This document shows positions 28,896 through 38,491 of a stretch of DNA of 62,314 bases, piece after piece (position 1 is the stretch's first letter; each line of letters opens with the position of its first letter). Position numbers and translations under genes: made by a program. The stretch covers positions 1 through 62,314 of the forward strand of contig JAAYPK010000011.1 in assembly GCA_012519845.1 (NCBI GenBank), written 5' to 3'. The DNA is from Clostridiales bacterium (GTDB lineage Bacteria; Bacillota; Clostridia; Clostridiales; Clostridiaceae). Below the pieces are notes generated by a model. The model was not told the origin of the DNA and made no database searches. It worked only from the letters and a program-made list of their open reading frames with translations.

Positions 28896-28998
28896 TCTTA
28901 TCTGCCAGAATATTCTGCAGGATTTAGCACCACATAACTAAAATAATTATAGGTTGCTGGGTTTCAAAGGGCCAGTCCCTCCACCACTCTAAATAAGA
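28896..28998 (-). ncRNA. SAM-I (S-box) riboswitch aptamer
   Basis: The P1 strands TCTTATTT and the pairing AGATAAGA enclose the conserved S-box core: AGAGTGGTGGAGGGACTGG, CCCTTTGAAACCCAGCAACC, GGTGCTAAATCC and TGGCAGATAAGA. When SAM is bound, P1 forms and the downstream terminator stops transcription of the trans-sulfuration gene. Confidence 0.96.
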
Positions 28999-29021
28999 TT
29001 TAATTATTTACTTTATTTAAA

Positions 29022-29049
29022 ATTATACATTGATTCTATACTTTGTCAA
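29022..29049 (-). promoter_or_regulatory. promoter of the SAM-riboswitch transcript
   Basis: Perfect TTGACA at 29044-29049, a 16-base spacer and perfect TATAAT at 29022-29027, just upstream of the aptamer and within a few bases of the ABC gene stop. Confidence 0.85.
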
Positions 29050-29053
29050 TATT

Positions 29054-30910
29054 TTATATTGCCTCTTCATCTTTTTCAAATTGAGAATTATATAAATTAG
29101 CATAGAATCCATTTGCCTTAATTAATTCTTCGTGATTTCCTTGCTCTACTATATCTCCATCTTTCATAACAAGTATTAAATCTGCATCACGGATTGTTGA
29201 TAATCTATGAGCAATTACAAAACTTGTTCTTCCTTTCATAAGATTATCCATAGCTTTTTGTATTAATACCTCTGTTCTTGTATCAACTGAACTTGTAGCT
29301 TCATCAAGAATTAATATTTTAGGATCTGCTAAAATAGCACGAGCAATTGTTAATAATTGCTTTTGTCCTTGTGAAACATTACTTGCTTCCTCATTAAGCA
29401 CCATATTATATCCATCTGGAAGTGTTTTTACAAAATGATGAACATGAGCTGCTTTTGCGGCTTCTATTACTTCCTCATCAGTAGCATCAAGCTTACCATA
29501 TCTTATATTGTCTTTAATACTTCCGTTAAATAGCCATGTATCTTGAAGCACCATTCCAAACATTTGTCTTAATTCGCTACGATTAAAGTCCCTAACATTA
29601 TGACCATCAATTAATATAGCCCCACTATTTACATCATAAAATCTCATTAATAATTTTATCATTGTTGTTTTACCTGCTCCTGTAGGTCCTACAATAGCCA
29701 CTTTTTGTCCTGGTTTAACCATTGCATTAAAGTCATTAATAATTATTTTATCTTCATTATACCCAAAATGAACATGCTCAAATTTAACTCTTCCTTCTAA
29801 ATTAATTACTGATGCTGGATTTTCAACTACTTGATCTTCTTCCTCTTCATCTAAAAATTCAAAAACTCTTTCAGCAGCAGCTGCTGTTGATTGCATCATA
29901 TTAGCAACTTGTGCTACTTGTGCTAATGGTTGAGTAAATGACCTTACGTATTGAATAAAGGATTGAATTTCACCAACACCAATTTTACTTTTTATAGCTA
30001 GATATCCACCTAGAATTGATACTACAACATATCCCAAATTACCTATAAAAGTCATTATTGGCATCATCATTCCTGATAAAAATTGTGATTTCCATGCTGA
30101 ATCATATAACTTATTATTTGTATCCTCAAAAGTTTTAATAGTACTTTCTTCTCTATTAAAAGCTTTTACTATATTATGTCCTGAATAAATTTCTTCAACC
30201 TGTCCGTTAACATTTCCTAAATACTCTTGTTGATTCTTAAAATGCTTTTGAGACTTTTTAACTATAAATGACATTAATCCCATTGAAATTGGAAGTATTA
30301 ATATAACAGCTAATGTCATTACTACACTTATAGATAACATCATTATTAATACACCAATTAATAATGTTACTGAAGTAATAACCTGTGTCATTGCTTGATT
30401 TAAACTTTGATTTAAAGTATCTATATCATTTGTAATTCTTGATAATACTTCCCCATGAGTTTTCTTATCAAAATACTTCATAGGCATTCTATTAATCTTT
30501 TCTGATAATTGCTTTCTTAACTTATAAGTAAGCTTTTGAGATATTCCACTCATTATATATCCTTGAATAAATGAGAAAAGCATACTTATTACATATAAAC
30601 CAATTAAAAATAATAATATTTTCCCTACTTTATCAAAGTCTATTCCTCCACCTGCAACACCTTGTATCTTTTCAACAAGTCCTGTAAAAATTTCATCTGT
30701 TGCATTACCTAATATTTTAGGCCCAATAATTGAAAAGGCAGCACCACCAATAGCAAATAATACAACAAGAAAAATACTTACTTTATATTCTGATAAATGA
30801 AACCATAATGTTTTCATTGTACCTTTAAAATCTTTAGCTTTTTCACCAGGTCCCATTCCACCCATAGGACCGTGTCCACCCATTTTTTTAGGTCTTCTTT
30901 CATTACTCAT
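29054..30910 (-). CDS. ABC exporter half-transporter (consensus NBD)
   Basis: The 618 residues begin with a Gly/Met/Pro-rich cytosolic stretch (MGGHGPMGGMGPGEKAKDF), followed by six membrane helices and an NBD with GPTGAGKTT, the signature VSQGQKQ, ILILDEATSSVD (catalytic Glu) and IAHRLS. It pairs with the 746-residue half-transporter that overlaps it by 8 bases, and with the MarR regulator upstream. This is the layout of drug-inducible multidrug or antimicrobial-peptide exporters of clostridia and lactic acid bacteria. AGGAGG precedes the ATG. Substrate unknown. Confidence 0.92.
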   Translation of the reverse strand: MSNERRPKKMGGHGPMGGMGPGEKAKDFKGTMKTLWFHLSEYKVSIFLVVLFAIGGAAFSIIGPKILGNATDEIFTGLVEKIQGVAGGGIDFDKVGKILLFLIGLYVISMLFSFIQGYIMSGISQKLTYKLRKQLSEKINRMPMKYFDKKTHGEVLSRITNDIDTLNQSLNQAMTQVITSVTLLIGVLIMMLSISVVMTLAVILILPISMGLMSFIVKKSQKHFKNQQEYLGNVNGQVEEIYSGHNIVKAFNREESTIKTFEDTNNKLYDSAWKSQFLSGMMMPIMTFIGNLGYVVVSILGGYLAIKSKIGVGEIQSFIQYVRSFTQPLAQVAQVANMMQSTAAAAERVFEFLDEEEEDQVVENPASVINLEGRVKFEHVHFGYNEDKIIINDFNAMVKPGQKVAIVGPTGAGKTTMIKLLMRFYDVNSGAILIDGHNVRDFNRSELRQMFGMVLQDTWLFNGSIKDNIRYGKLDATDEEVIEAAKAAHVHHFVKTLPDGYNMVLNEEASNVSQGQKQLLTIARAILADPKILILDEATSSVDTRTEVLIQKAMDNLMKGRTSFVIAHRLSTIRDADLILVMKDGDIVEQGNHEELIKANGFYANLYNSQFEKDEEAI

Positions 30911-33143
30911 TTTCTAGCTCCTCCTTTGACAATTGTGATGAAGCTATTTGTCTATACACTTCACAATTCTTTAAAAGTTCCTTATGTGTTCCTTTTCCTA
31001 CTATTTTTCCTTCATCTAAAACAATTATTTGTTCTGCATGAAGAATTGTACTAATTCTTTGTGCTACTATTAGAACTGTTTTATCTCCAGTCACTTTTTT
31101 AAGAGCTTTTCTTAATAAGGAATCTGTTTTAAAATCAAGTGCTGAAAAACTATCGTCAAATATATATACTTCTGGATTTTTTGCTATTGCTCTTGCAATA
31201 GATAGTCTTTGCTTTTGTCCTCCTGATACATTAGTACCACCTTGTGAAATTTCTGATTTATATTCATCATTTTTAGCAGTAATAAAATCAGTTGATTGAG
31301 CTATTTCTGCCGCTTTTACCATATCCTCATCAGTTATATTGTCATTACCATATTTTAAATTTGATTCAATTGTTCCTGAGAATAAGACTCCCTTTTGAGG
31401 CACGTATCCTATTTTTTCTCTTAATTCATGTTGAGATACTTTTCTTATATCTACACCATCTAATTTTATTTCGCCTTCTGTAATATCATAAAATCTTGGT
31501 ATTAAATTTATTAAAGTAGATTTCCCACTACCTGTACTTCCGATAAATGCAGTTGTTTCACCTGGCTTTGCCTCAAAAGATATATTTTCAATAACATTTT
31601 CATCTGCATTTGGATATCTAAATGATACATTTTTAAATTCAAGTAGCCCACTATTATTTTTAAATGTAGCTAAATCTTTTTCATCTTTTATTACAACATC
31701 TGAAGTTAATACCTCATCAATACGTAATGCTGAAACTGATGCTCTTGGAAGCATAATTGAAACCATTGATATCATTAAAAATGCCATAATTATTTGCATT
31801 GTATACTGTATAAATGCCATCATATCTCCAACTTGCATTGCTCCATCATTAATACTATGAGCACCCTTCCAAACAATCAAAACAGCTATACCATTCATAA
31901 CAAACATCATAAATGGCATCATACAACTCATTATTCTGTTTACAAATAAATTTGTCTTTGTTAAATCTCTATTAGCTTTATCAAATCTTTTTTCCTCGTA
32001 TTTTTCTGTGCTAAATGCTCTAATTACAGGTAATCCTGTTAGTATCTCACGTGTAACTAAATTTAATTTATCAACTAATTTTTGTACTATCTTAAATTTC
32101 GGCATTACTATTGCAAATAATAATAACACTACTGATAAAATAATTAGTACTGCTAATGCTATTATCCATGACATGGAGGTATTAGTATTTAATACTTTTA
32201 TTACTCCTCCAATACCAAGTATCGGTGCATAGAATACAATTCTAAGGAGCATTACCATTAGTAATTGTATCTGTTGAATATCATTAGTGCTCCTTGTAAT
32301 TAAAGAAGCTGTTGAAAACTTATCCATTTCTGTATTTGAGAAACTTAAAACCTTCTTAAATACACCAGCCCTAAGATTTCTTCCAAGTGATGCAGAAACC
32401 TTTGCAGCCATATATCCTACAATTACAGATGCCGCCATTGATAATAATGCTATACTAAGCATTTTAGCTCCTGCTATTAATACATATTTACTTTGCATCG
32501 AATCTACATCTATTCCTATATTTTTGTATTCATCCTTAATATATGAAACTGACATTTGGGTAATTATTGTATCTGGCATTTCATCAAATTTTGAAGTGAT
32601 TTCAGAAAGCATATTATCTAGTTGTTCTTTAGGCAAATTCTCTAATATTTGAAATATATCTGCCTGACCATTGTTTGTAGCCTGTGGTGGTAATGCTGAA
32701 ATTAATTGATTTCTTAATACTTCAACTTCATCTCCGCCTTTTTCAAATCCTGATACTATTAAAATTGGTTTTCCTAAAATATCATTTAATTCTTCATTAA
32801 GTTCTTTATCTATTTTATTTAATTCATAAATATTTTTGTTATTTAGTTCTGTATATTTTTCTTTTTGTTTATCTGTTGCTTCATTTGTTTTTATTAATGA
32901 ATAATTATCTAAAACCTTAGCTTTATCATCTTCATCCATAAATAGTACTATTTTGTTTAATTCTTCTTCACTTATTGCATCTGGTACTGAATTTACAACT
33001 CCATTTTGTTGTATTCCTACATTAACAATTTTCGAAGTATAATCTGGTAATGCTAAGTCACATACTGCTTGCAATATTAGCAATGCAAATATTGCTAATA
33101 TTGCTATCTTTGATTTTTTTAAGTATTTGATTAATTTAAACAT
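30903..33143 (-). CDS. ABC exporter half-transporter with large extracellular insertion (degenerate site)
   Basis: At 746 residues this half-transporter is about 150 longer than usual. The extra length lies between membrane helices 1 and 2 (about residues 35-215): a polar, helix-rich extracellular domain with runs such as KQKEKYTELNNKNIYELNK. The NBD has GSTGSGKST, VSGGQKQR and Walker B EVYIFDDSFSALD, where Asp replaces the catalytic Glu, and VAQRIS in place of the switch His. It is therefore the degenerate-site half of a heterodimer with the next gene. The insertion may bind a peptide antibiotic or a partner protein; that is inference. It overlaps marR by 8 bases. Confidence 0.92.
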   Translation of the reverse strand: MFKLIKYLKKSKIAILAIFALLILQAVCDLALPDYTSKIVNVGIQQNGVVNSVPDAISEEELNKIVLFMDEDDKAKVLDNYSLIKTNEATDKQKEKYTELNNKNIYELNKIDKELNEELNDILGKPILIVSGFEKGGDEVEVLRNQLISALPPQATNNGQADIFQILENLPKEQLDNMLSEITSKFDEMPDTIITQMSVSYIKDEYKNIGIDVDSMQSKYVLIAGAKMLSIALLSMAASVIVGYMAAKVSASLGRNLRAGVFKKVLSFSNTEMDKFSTASLITRSTNDIQQIQLLMVMLLRIVFYAPILGIGGVIKVLNTNTSMSWIIALAVLIILSVVLLLFAIVMPKFKIVQKLVDKLNLVTREILTGLPVIRAFSTEKYEEKRFDKANRDLTKTNLFVNRIMSCMMPFMMFVMNGIAVLIVWKGAHSINDGAMQVGDMMAFIQYTMQIIMAFLMISMVSIMLPRASVSALRIDEVLTSDVVIKDEKDLATFKNNSGLLEFKNVSFRYPNADENVIENISFEAKPGETTAFIGSTGSGKSTLINLIPRFYDITEGEIKLDGVDIRKVSQHELREKIGYVPQKGVLFSGTIESNLKYGNDNITDEDMVKAAEIAQSTDFITAKNDEYKSEISQGGTNVSGGQKQRLSIARAIAKNPEVYIFDDSFSALDFKTDSLLRKALKKVTGDKTVLIVAQRISTILHAEQIIVLDEGKIVGKGTHKELLKNCEVYRQIASSQLSKEELENE

Positions 33144-33639
33144 CTACATCCTCCTGTTTACTACCATCATGCCTCCCCCAACATTTAGAGACTTTAATAT
33201 TATTCTTTTTACAACTTTTCAGTAAGTTATCCCTTATTTGTAACAAGATCCTTCTTGCGATTATTTTTTCTTCTTTTGATAGATTTACAATACATTCACT
33301 TTCAACTTCTAAATGTATATCTCTAAGTTTCTTACAAATATTCTTTCCTTCTTCACATATAAATACTCTAGAAACTCTTTTATCATTTTTATCTTGTTCT
33401 CTTCTTACAAGGCCATTTTTTTCCATCCTTTTAATTGTTACATTCATAGTTGCTGGAGATATATTCAATTGCTTTGCTAATTCCTTTTGAAATTGACCGT
33501 CCTTTTTGTTTAGTGAAAATAATAAACCTGGCTGACCTGGATACATTCCTATTTTCTCTAATTCTCCTCTTATTCTCAAAAATTGTAGCCTTGTAACTTC
33601 TGAAAAGATTACAAATAATCTATCATGTATTTCTTCCAT
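33136..33639 (-). CDS. MarR-family transcriptional regulator
   Basis: The 167-residue protein has a winged helix-turn-helix (QKELAKQLNISPATMNVTIKRMEKNGLVRREQDKNDKR split over about residues 52-90) and helical dimerisation ends. It overlaps the first exporter gene by 8 bases, so it very likely represses its own operon and responds to the exported compound. Two palindromes, TTAGTCGACTAA just upstream of its start and a related site 85 bases farther, are the evident operators. The tail includes a Cys-containing polar stretch (SCKKNNIKVSKCWG) beyond the usual family length. AGGAGG site present. Confidence 0.93.
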   Translation of the reverse strand: MEEIHDRLFVIFSEVTRLQFLRIRGELEKIGMYPGQPGLLFSLNKKDGQFQKELAKQLNISPATMNVTIKRMEKNGLVRREQDKNDKRVSRVFICEEGKNICKKLRDIHLEVESECIVNLSKEEKIIARRILLQIRDNLLKSCKKNNIKVSKCWGRHDGSKQEDVDV

Positions 33640-33654
33640 TTTATCCTCCTTTTC

Positions 33655-33668
33655 ATTAGTCGACTAAT
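33655..33668. promoter_or_regulatory. operator O1 of the MarR operon
   Basis: Perfect 14-bp palindrome ATTAGTCGACTAAT lying between the -10 element and the marR start codon, where a bound repressor would block transcription. Confidence 0.7.
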
Positions 33669-33672
33669 TATT

Positions 33673-33701
33673 ATATTATTCCTTTATTATTTATATTTCA
33701 A
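33673..33701 (-). promoter_or_regulatory. promoter of the MarR-ABC operon
   Basis: TTGAAA at 33696-33701, a 17-base spacer and TAATAT at 33673-33678. Operator O1 begins 5 bases downstream of the -10. Confidence 0.65.
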
Positions 33702-33740
33702 GATATTATATATATTTTTTTCTTATATTACAAAAATGTA

Positions 33741-33760
33741 ATAATTAGCTGACTAATTAT
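33741..33760. promoter_or_regulatory. operator-like site O2
   Basis: ATAATTAG and CTAATTAT are 8-bp perfect arms around a 4-base centre CTGA. Bases following the centre (GACTAATTATTATAT) match O1 and its flank, so this is a second, weaker copy about 40 bases upstream of the -35. Confidence 0.55.
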
Positions 33761-33777
33761 TATATAATAAAAAAAGA

Positions 33778-33793
33778 ATAAGCCTAAGCTTAT
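33778..33793 (-). terminator. terminator of the EAL-like/HDOD gene
   Basis: ATAAGC and GCTTAT flank a 4-base loop, followed by a long T-run on the minus strand, just after the stop at 33800. Confidence 0.75.
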
Positions 33794-33799
33794 CCTATT

Positions 33800-35020
33800 T
33801 CACCACAAGTTACTGTTTATGGTATTTTCCCAGTTAATTGCTTCCACATATAAATTAACAAGAATCTCCTCATTAATCCGTAGCTTTTTACAAAGCTCTA
33901 ATATCTCATTATTATCTACTCTTTCATAGGCTTCAACTAACCTTAGAATTCTATTTATTTCATTATCTTTTCCTTCTAAAGCGTCTTTCAATTCTTCATC
34001 AATTGGAAGTTCATCTATAATAGTAACCATATCCTTTTGAATATATAAATCTATGTTAGAAAATAAACCAGCCATAAAACTTTGAGATTGCCATTTAGAA
34101 TTAATATGTTCTGCTATTTTCTCACAAAATCTAGCTCTTACTACAGTTGTTCTTGTAATTTCTTTTTCATTATTACTTTCCATTTCGGAAATAGTTATTA
34201 CTGTAAGTAGCTTGGATAACTCTTCTTTTCCAATTAACATAATAGCTTGTTTTATTGAAGATACATTCTGTACAAATGAAAATGCTGCAGAATTTAGCAT
34301 TTTAATAATTTTATAACTAATAGTCACATCAGTTTTAATTAGCTCTTCTACCCTATCTATATTGTAATTATCATTTACTAATTCTGTCATAATCTTAAAG
34401 CAAGTAAAGTTCCTTATTGGCATGTCTTGTCCTGAAAGAACTATAGGCTTGCTAAAAAAATATCCTTGAAAATATGAATAATTATTTCCTTTTGCCTCTT
34501 CATATTCTTCCTCAGTTTCTATTTTTTCTGCTAAAAATTTCGCATTAGGATTGAAAACTTTTATTCCTAGGATTATATCTTTTCTTTCTTTATATGTTGT
34601 TGACCTAAAATCAATTTTGTATATATCAAAAAGCGGTCCAAACGTCCAATATTCTGTCTTATATGTAACATCATCTAAAGCTAAAATGTATCCTTTTTTC
34701 TTTAAATTCCTTAAACAATTTATAGTTTTTATTGAAGCATTAACATCCTCTAAAACTTCTATTACTATTTTTTCACTTGGTAGAATAGTGGGATATTCAT
34801 TAATAATAAGATTTTCTGTGAAATTTATAAATGCTTTTTTTTCTCTTATTAACTCCTTAAATCCAATTGACACACAATTTGAAATTAATTTCATAGTAGC
34901 TGTATCTCCATCTATTGAACTATCAAATCTATTTTCATTTGTGCTTCTGTATAAAAGCTCATATGCAACAGGTTCATAATCAATGTTATAGATTGCCTGT
35001 CTTGCCATAAATATATCCAT
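33800..35020 (-). CDS. EAL-like/HDOD signal transduction protein (YuxH family)
   Basis: The 406 residues divide into an N-terminal EAL-like half (about 1-200: MARQAIYNIDYEPVAYELLYR, then LALDDVTYK and AEKIETEEEY) and a C-terminal HDOD domain (about 205-380, with SYKIIKMLNSAAF and SSIKQAIMLIGKEEL). The EAL signature reads ELL and several metal ligands of active c-di-GMP phosphodiesterases are not evident, as in the YuxH group, so it is probably a binding or regulatory protein. It is monocistronic with GGAGGTG before the ATG. The target is unknown. Confidence 0.88.
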   Translation of the reverse strand: MDIFMARQAIYNIDYEPVAYELLYRSTNENRFDSSIDGDTATMKLISNCVSIGFKELIREKKAFINFTENLIINEYPTILPSEKIVIEVLEDVNASIKTINCLRNLKKKGYILALDDVTYKTEYWTFGPLFDIYKIDFRSTTYKERKDIILGIKVFNPNAKFLAEKIETEEEYEEAKGNNYSYFQGYFFSKPIVLSGQDMPIRNFTCFKIMTELVNDNYNIDRVEELIKTDVTISYKIIKMLNSAAFSFVQNVSSIKQAIMLIGKEELSKLLTVITISEMESNNEKEITRTTVVRARFCEKIAEHINSKWQSQSFMAGLFSNIDLYIQKDMVTIIDELPIDEELKDALEGKDNEINRILRLVEAYERVDNNEILELCKKLRINEEILVNLYVEAINWENTINSNLW

Positions 35021-35092
35021 CTATTCACCTCCACCTTTAATTACTATTATACATCACTATTACTTTTATTATCAACATTACCATATAAAGAA

Positions 35093-35118
35093 AAAGAATT
35101 CGCCTAAGCGAATTCTTT
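35093..35118 (-). terminator. terminator of the ilv-leu operon
   Basis: AAAGAATTCGC and GCGAATTCTTT form an 11-bp stem with a 4-base loop and flanking A/T runs, 12 bases after the ilvB stop. Confidence 0.92.
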
Positions 35119-35129
35119 AAATCCTTTAT

Positions 35130-36806
35130 TTATTCATAATCTTCTTCACATATTATCTGATTAATTGGTGCTCCTGGAGCAACCATTGGAAATACCTTTT
35201 TATCACAATCTATAATGTAATCTATTAATACAGGTCCATTAATATTTAATGCTTCCTTTAATACACTATCAAATTGATCTCTTTCAGTAACCCTATATCC
35301 TTTTGCTCCATGGGCTTCAGCTAATTTCACAAAGTCTGTTTTTCTATTAAGTGTTGTTTCTGAGTATCTTTCTTCATAGAATAATGTTTGCCATTGCCTT
35401 ACCATACCAAGAACATTATTATTAATTATAATCATTATTACAGGAATGTTATATGATACAGCTGTAGCCATTTCAATATTATTCATTCCAAAACTACCAT
35501 CACCTGCAATATTTATTACCCTAGAATTTGGTTTCCCAATTTGTGCACCAATTGCCGCTCCAAGTCCAAATCCCATTGTACCAAGTCCACCTGATGTTAC
35601 AAAGGTTCTTGATTTTACAAAGTCAAAATATTGTGCTGCCCACATTTGATGTTGACCAACTTCTGTTGAAATTATAAAATCTCCATTGTTATATTCATTT
35701 AACTTTTTAAATAAATATTCTGGTGTTAATGCAGTCCCTTCTGCATTCTTTTTCAAGTTGTCTTTTTCTTTTAATTGATTAATTTTACTTAACCATTCTT
35801 CATTTCTTTTTTCATTTATTAAAGGAATTAACCTTTCAAGAACTGCTTCACAGTCACCTACAATACTTGCATCAACTTTTATATTTTTATTAATTTCTGC
35901 TGGATCTACATCAATATGAACAATTTTTGCATTTCTTATGTGCTCTGCACTGCTTACAACTCTATCTGAAAATCTTGCTCCTATTGTAATTAATAAGTCA
36001 CATTTTGTAGCTGCGATATTAGAAGCTTTTGTACCATGCATTCCAATCATTCCTGTAGAAAGTTCATAATCATTTTCCACAGAATCTCTTGCCATTAATG
36101 TAGTTGAAATAGGTGCCCCTATTTTTTCTGCAAACTTCTTTAATAAAGTACAAGCTTTTGATGCTTTAATTCCTCCACCAGCATAAATAAATGGTTTTTC
36201 ACACTGATTAATTAATCTAACAACTTCATTTACATCTTTATCTGTAATATATTTTGTACTTTTTATAACTTCCTTTGGAATATATTCATGATATTCTGTT
36301 TTATTTGCAGTTATATCCTTTGGTATATCAATTAATACCGGACCTGGTCTTCCTTCTTGCGCTATATAAAAAGCCTCTCTAATAACATCTTCTAGATCAT
36401 TCACGTCCTTAACAATATAGTTATGTTTTGTAATAGGCATTGTAATTCCAGTAATATCAACTTCTTGAAAGCTATCCTTACCTAAAAGTGGTATATTAAC
36501 ATTACCAGTTATAGCCACCATAGGTATTGAGTCCATATGTGCAGTAGCTATTCCTGTAACAAGATTTGTTGCCCCTGGTCCTGATGTTGCTAAACACACC
36601 CCTACTTTTCCAGTTGCCCTTGCATATCCATCTGCTGCATGTGCTGCATTTTGTTCATGACAAGTTAACACATGTCTTATTTCATTTTTATGCTTATATA
36701 AAGCGTCATATATATTTAATACGGCTCCTCCTGGATAACCAAAAATAGTATCTACGCCTTGATCAATTAAAGATCTTATTAAAATTTCTGCTCCTGTCAA
36801 TACCAT
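35130..36806 (-). CDS. ilvB: acetolactate synthase large subunit
   Basis: This 558-residue ThDP enzyme condenses pyruvate with pyruvate or 2-oxobutyrate. The N-terminal domain has GYPGGAVLNIYDALY and the catalytic Glu in TCHEQNAAHAADGYARATGK. The central domain is FAD-associated, and the C-terminal ThDP motif is GDGSFGMNN ending NNNVLGMVRQWQ. Length is normal. It is the last gene of the operon and is separated from its small subunit ilvN by five genes, although the two must assemble. The ATG follows GGGGGTGGGG. Confidence 0.97.
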   Translation of the reverse strand: MVLTGAEILIRSLIDQGVDTIFGYPGGAVLNIYDALYKHKNEIRHVLTCHEQNAAHAADGYARATGKVGVCLATSGPGATNLVTGIATAHMDSIPMVAITGNVNIPLLGKDSFQEVDITGITMPITKHNYIVKDVNDLEDVIREAFYIAQEGRPGPVLIDIPKDITANKTEYHEYIPKEVIKSTKYITDKDVNEVVRLINQCEKPFIYAGGGIKASKACTLLKKFAEKIGAPISTTLMARDSVENDYELSTGMIGMHGTKASNIAATKCDLLITIGARFSDRVVSSAEHIRNAKIVHIDVDPAEINKNIKVDASIVGDCEAVLERLIPLINEKRNEEWLSKINQLKEKDNLKKNAEGTALTPEYLFKKLNEYNNGDFIISTEVGQHQMWAAQYFDFVKSRTFVTSGGLGTMGFGLGAAIGAQIGKPNSRVINIAGDGSFGMNNIEMATAVSYNIPVIMIIINNNVLGMVRQWQTLFYEERYSETTLNRKTDFVKLAEAHGAKGYRVTERDQFDSVLKEALNINGPVLIDYIIDCDKKVFPMVAPGAPINQIICEEDYE

Positions 36807-36829
36807 AAAGCCCCACCCCCTTCGATGAA

Positions 36830-38488
36830 CTATTTAAATACTGCACCTGTACTTGCAGAACTAACAAGTTTAGCATATCTAGCCAAATATCCTTCTTTAA
36901 CCTTTGGCTCTATAGGCTTAAATGTTTTCCTTCTTTCTGCTAAAACTTCATCAGAAACTTTAAGTTCCAGTTTACCTGAATTAATATCTATTGAGATTAT
37001 ATCTCCTTCTTCTACTAATCCAATAACTCCTCCTTCTGCTGCTTCTGGTGAAACATGTCCTATAGATGCTCCTTTAGTTGCTCCACTAAATCTTCCATCT
37101 GTAATTAATGCCACTTCTTTATCAAGTCCCATTCCTGCAATAGCTGATGTTGGAGAAAGCATTTCTCTCATTCCTGGACCACCTTTTGGTCCTTCGTATC
37201 TAATTACTACAACATCACCTGGATTAATTTTCTTTCCTAATATTGCTTCTATAGATTCTTCTTCAGAATTAAATACTCTTGCTGGTCCTTCATGTTTTAA
37301 CATTTCAGGTGCAACTGCGGATCTTTTAACAACTGCTCCATCTTCTGCTAAATTACCTCTAAGTATTGCTATTCCCCCTGTTTTGCTATAAGGTTTATCT
37401 ATTGGCATTACTACACTATAATCTTTTATTTTAGTATCCTTAGTGTTTTCACCTTGTGTCTTTCCTGTAACAGTCATACAATCTAAATGAATTAAATCTT
37501 TCTTTGATAATTCATTTATTACTGCACTAATTCCACCTGCATAATATAAATCTATAATATGAGTTTGTGACGCTGGTGCTAAATGACAAAGATTTGGCAC
37601 TCTTGCTGATACTTCATTAATTATATCTAAATTAATTGGAAGTTTTGCTTCATTTGCTATTGCTGTAAGATGAAGTACTGTATTTGATGAACATCCTAAT
37701 GCCATCTCAACTGATAATGCATTTTCTATTGCTTCAACAGTTACAATATCTCTTGGTTTAATATCCTTTTCTAATACATTCATTACAGCCATTCCTGCAT
37801 GTTTTGCAAGTCTTATTCTCTCAGAATACACTGCAGGTATTGTTCCATTACCAGGTAATGCCAATCCTAATACTTCTGCTAAACAATTCATTGAATTTGC
37901 AGTAAACATTCCTGAACATGAACCGCATGTTGGACATGCTTTGTTTTCTAATTCTTTTAAATCTGCTTCAAGCATTGTTCCATTTTCATAAGCTCCAACA
38001 CCTTCAAACACTGTAGTTAAAGAAACATCTGTATTTCTGAACTTACCAGGTAACATAGGTCCTCCACTTACTAAAACTGCTGGAATATTTAATCTTAATG
38101 CTGCCATCATCATTCCTGGAACTATTTTATCGCAGTTTGGAATTAAAACTAATGCATCAAAACCATGAGCTTTAACCATACATTCTATAGAGTCTGCAAT
38201 AAGTTCTCTTGTTACTAATGAATATCTCATTCCTTCATGTCCCATGGCTATTCCATCACATACCCCAATAGTTGGGAAAACAAGTGGAGTTCCCCCTGAC
38301 ATTGAAACACCTGTTTTTACAGCCTCCACAATTTTATCTAAATTAATATGTCCTGGAATAATATCATTTTGTGAGGTTACTATTCCAATTAGTGGTCTTT
38401 CGATTTCTTCATCTGTAAGACCTGCTGCTTTGAATAGTGACCTATGAGGCGCCCTAGTAGGCCCCTTTTTTACTACGTCACTTCTCAT
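36830..38488 (-). CDS. ilvD: dihydroxy-acid dehydratase
   Basis: The 552-residue iron-sulfur enzyme dehydrates dihydroxyisovalerate and dihydroxymethylvalerate to the 2-oxo acids. Fe-S ligands lie in [13 protein letters not shown] and [19 protein letters not shown], and the C-terminal half has [15 protein letters not shown] and [10 protein letters not shown]. Length and motifs match the IlvD family. It sits 23 bases upstream of ilvB and 3 bases after leuB, inside the branched-chain operon. Confidence 0.97.
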   Translation of the reverse strand: MRSDVVKKGPTRAPHRSLFKAAGLTDEEIERPLIGIVTSQNDIIPGHINLDKIVEAVKTGVSMSGGTPLVFPTIGVCDGIAMGHEGMRYSLVTRELIADSIECMVKAHGFDALVLIPNCDKIVPGMMMAALRLNIPAVLVSGGPMLPGKFRNTDVSLTTVFEGVGAYENGTMLEADLKELENKACPTCGSCSGMFTANSMNCLAEVLGLALPGNGTIPAVYSERIRLAKHAGMAVMNVLEKDIKPRDIVTVEAIENALSVEMALGCSSNTVLHLTAIANEAKLPINLDIINEVSARVPNLCHLAPASQTHIIDLYYAGGISAVINELSKKDLIHLDCMTVTGKTQGENTKDTKIKDYSVVMPIDKPYSKTGGIAILRGNLAEDGAVVKRSAVAPEMLKHEGPARVFNSEEESIEAILGKKINPGDVVVIRYEGPKGGPGMREMLSPTSAIAGMGLDKEVALITDGRFSGATKGASIGHVSPEAAEGGVIGLVEEGDIISIDINSGKLELKVSDEVLAERRKTFKPIEPKVKEGYLARYAKLVSSASTGAVFK

Positions 38489-38491
38489 TTT

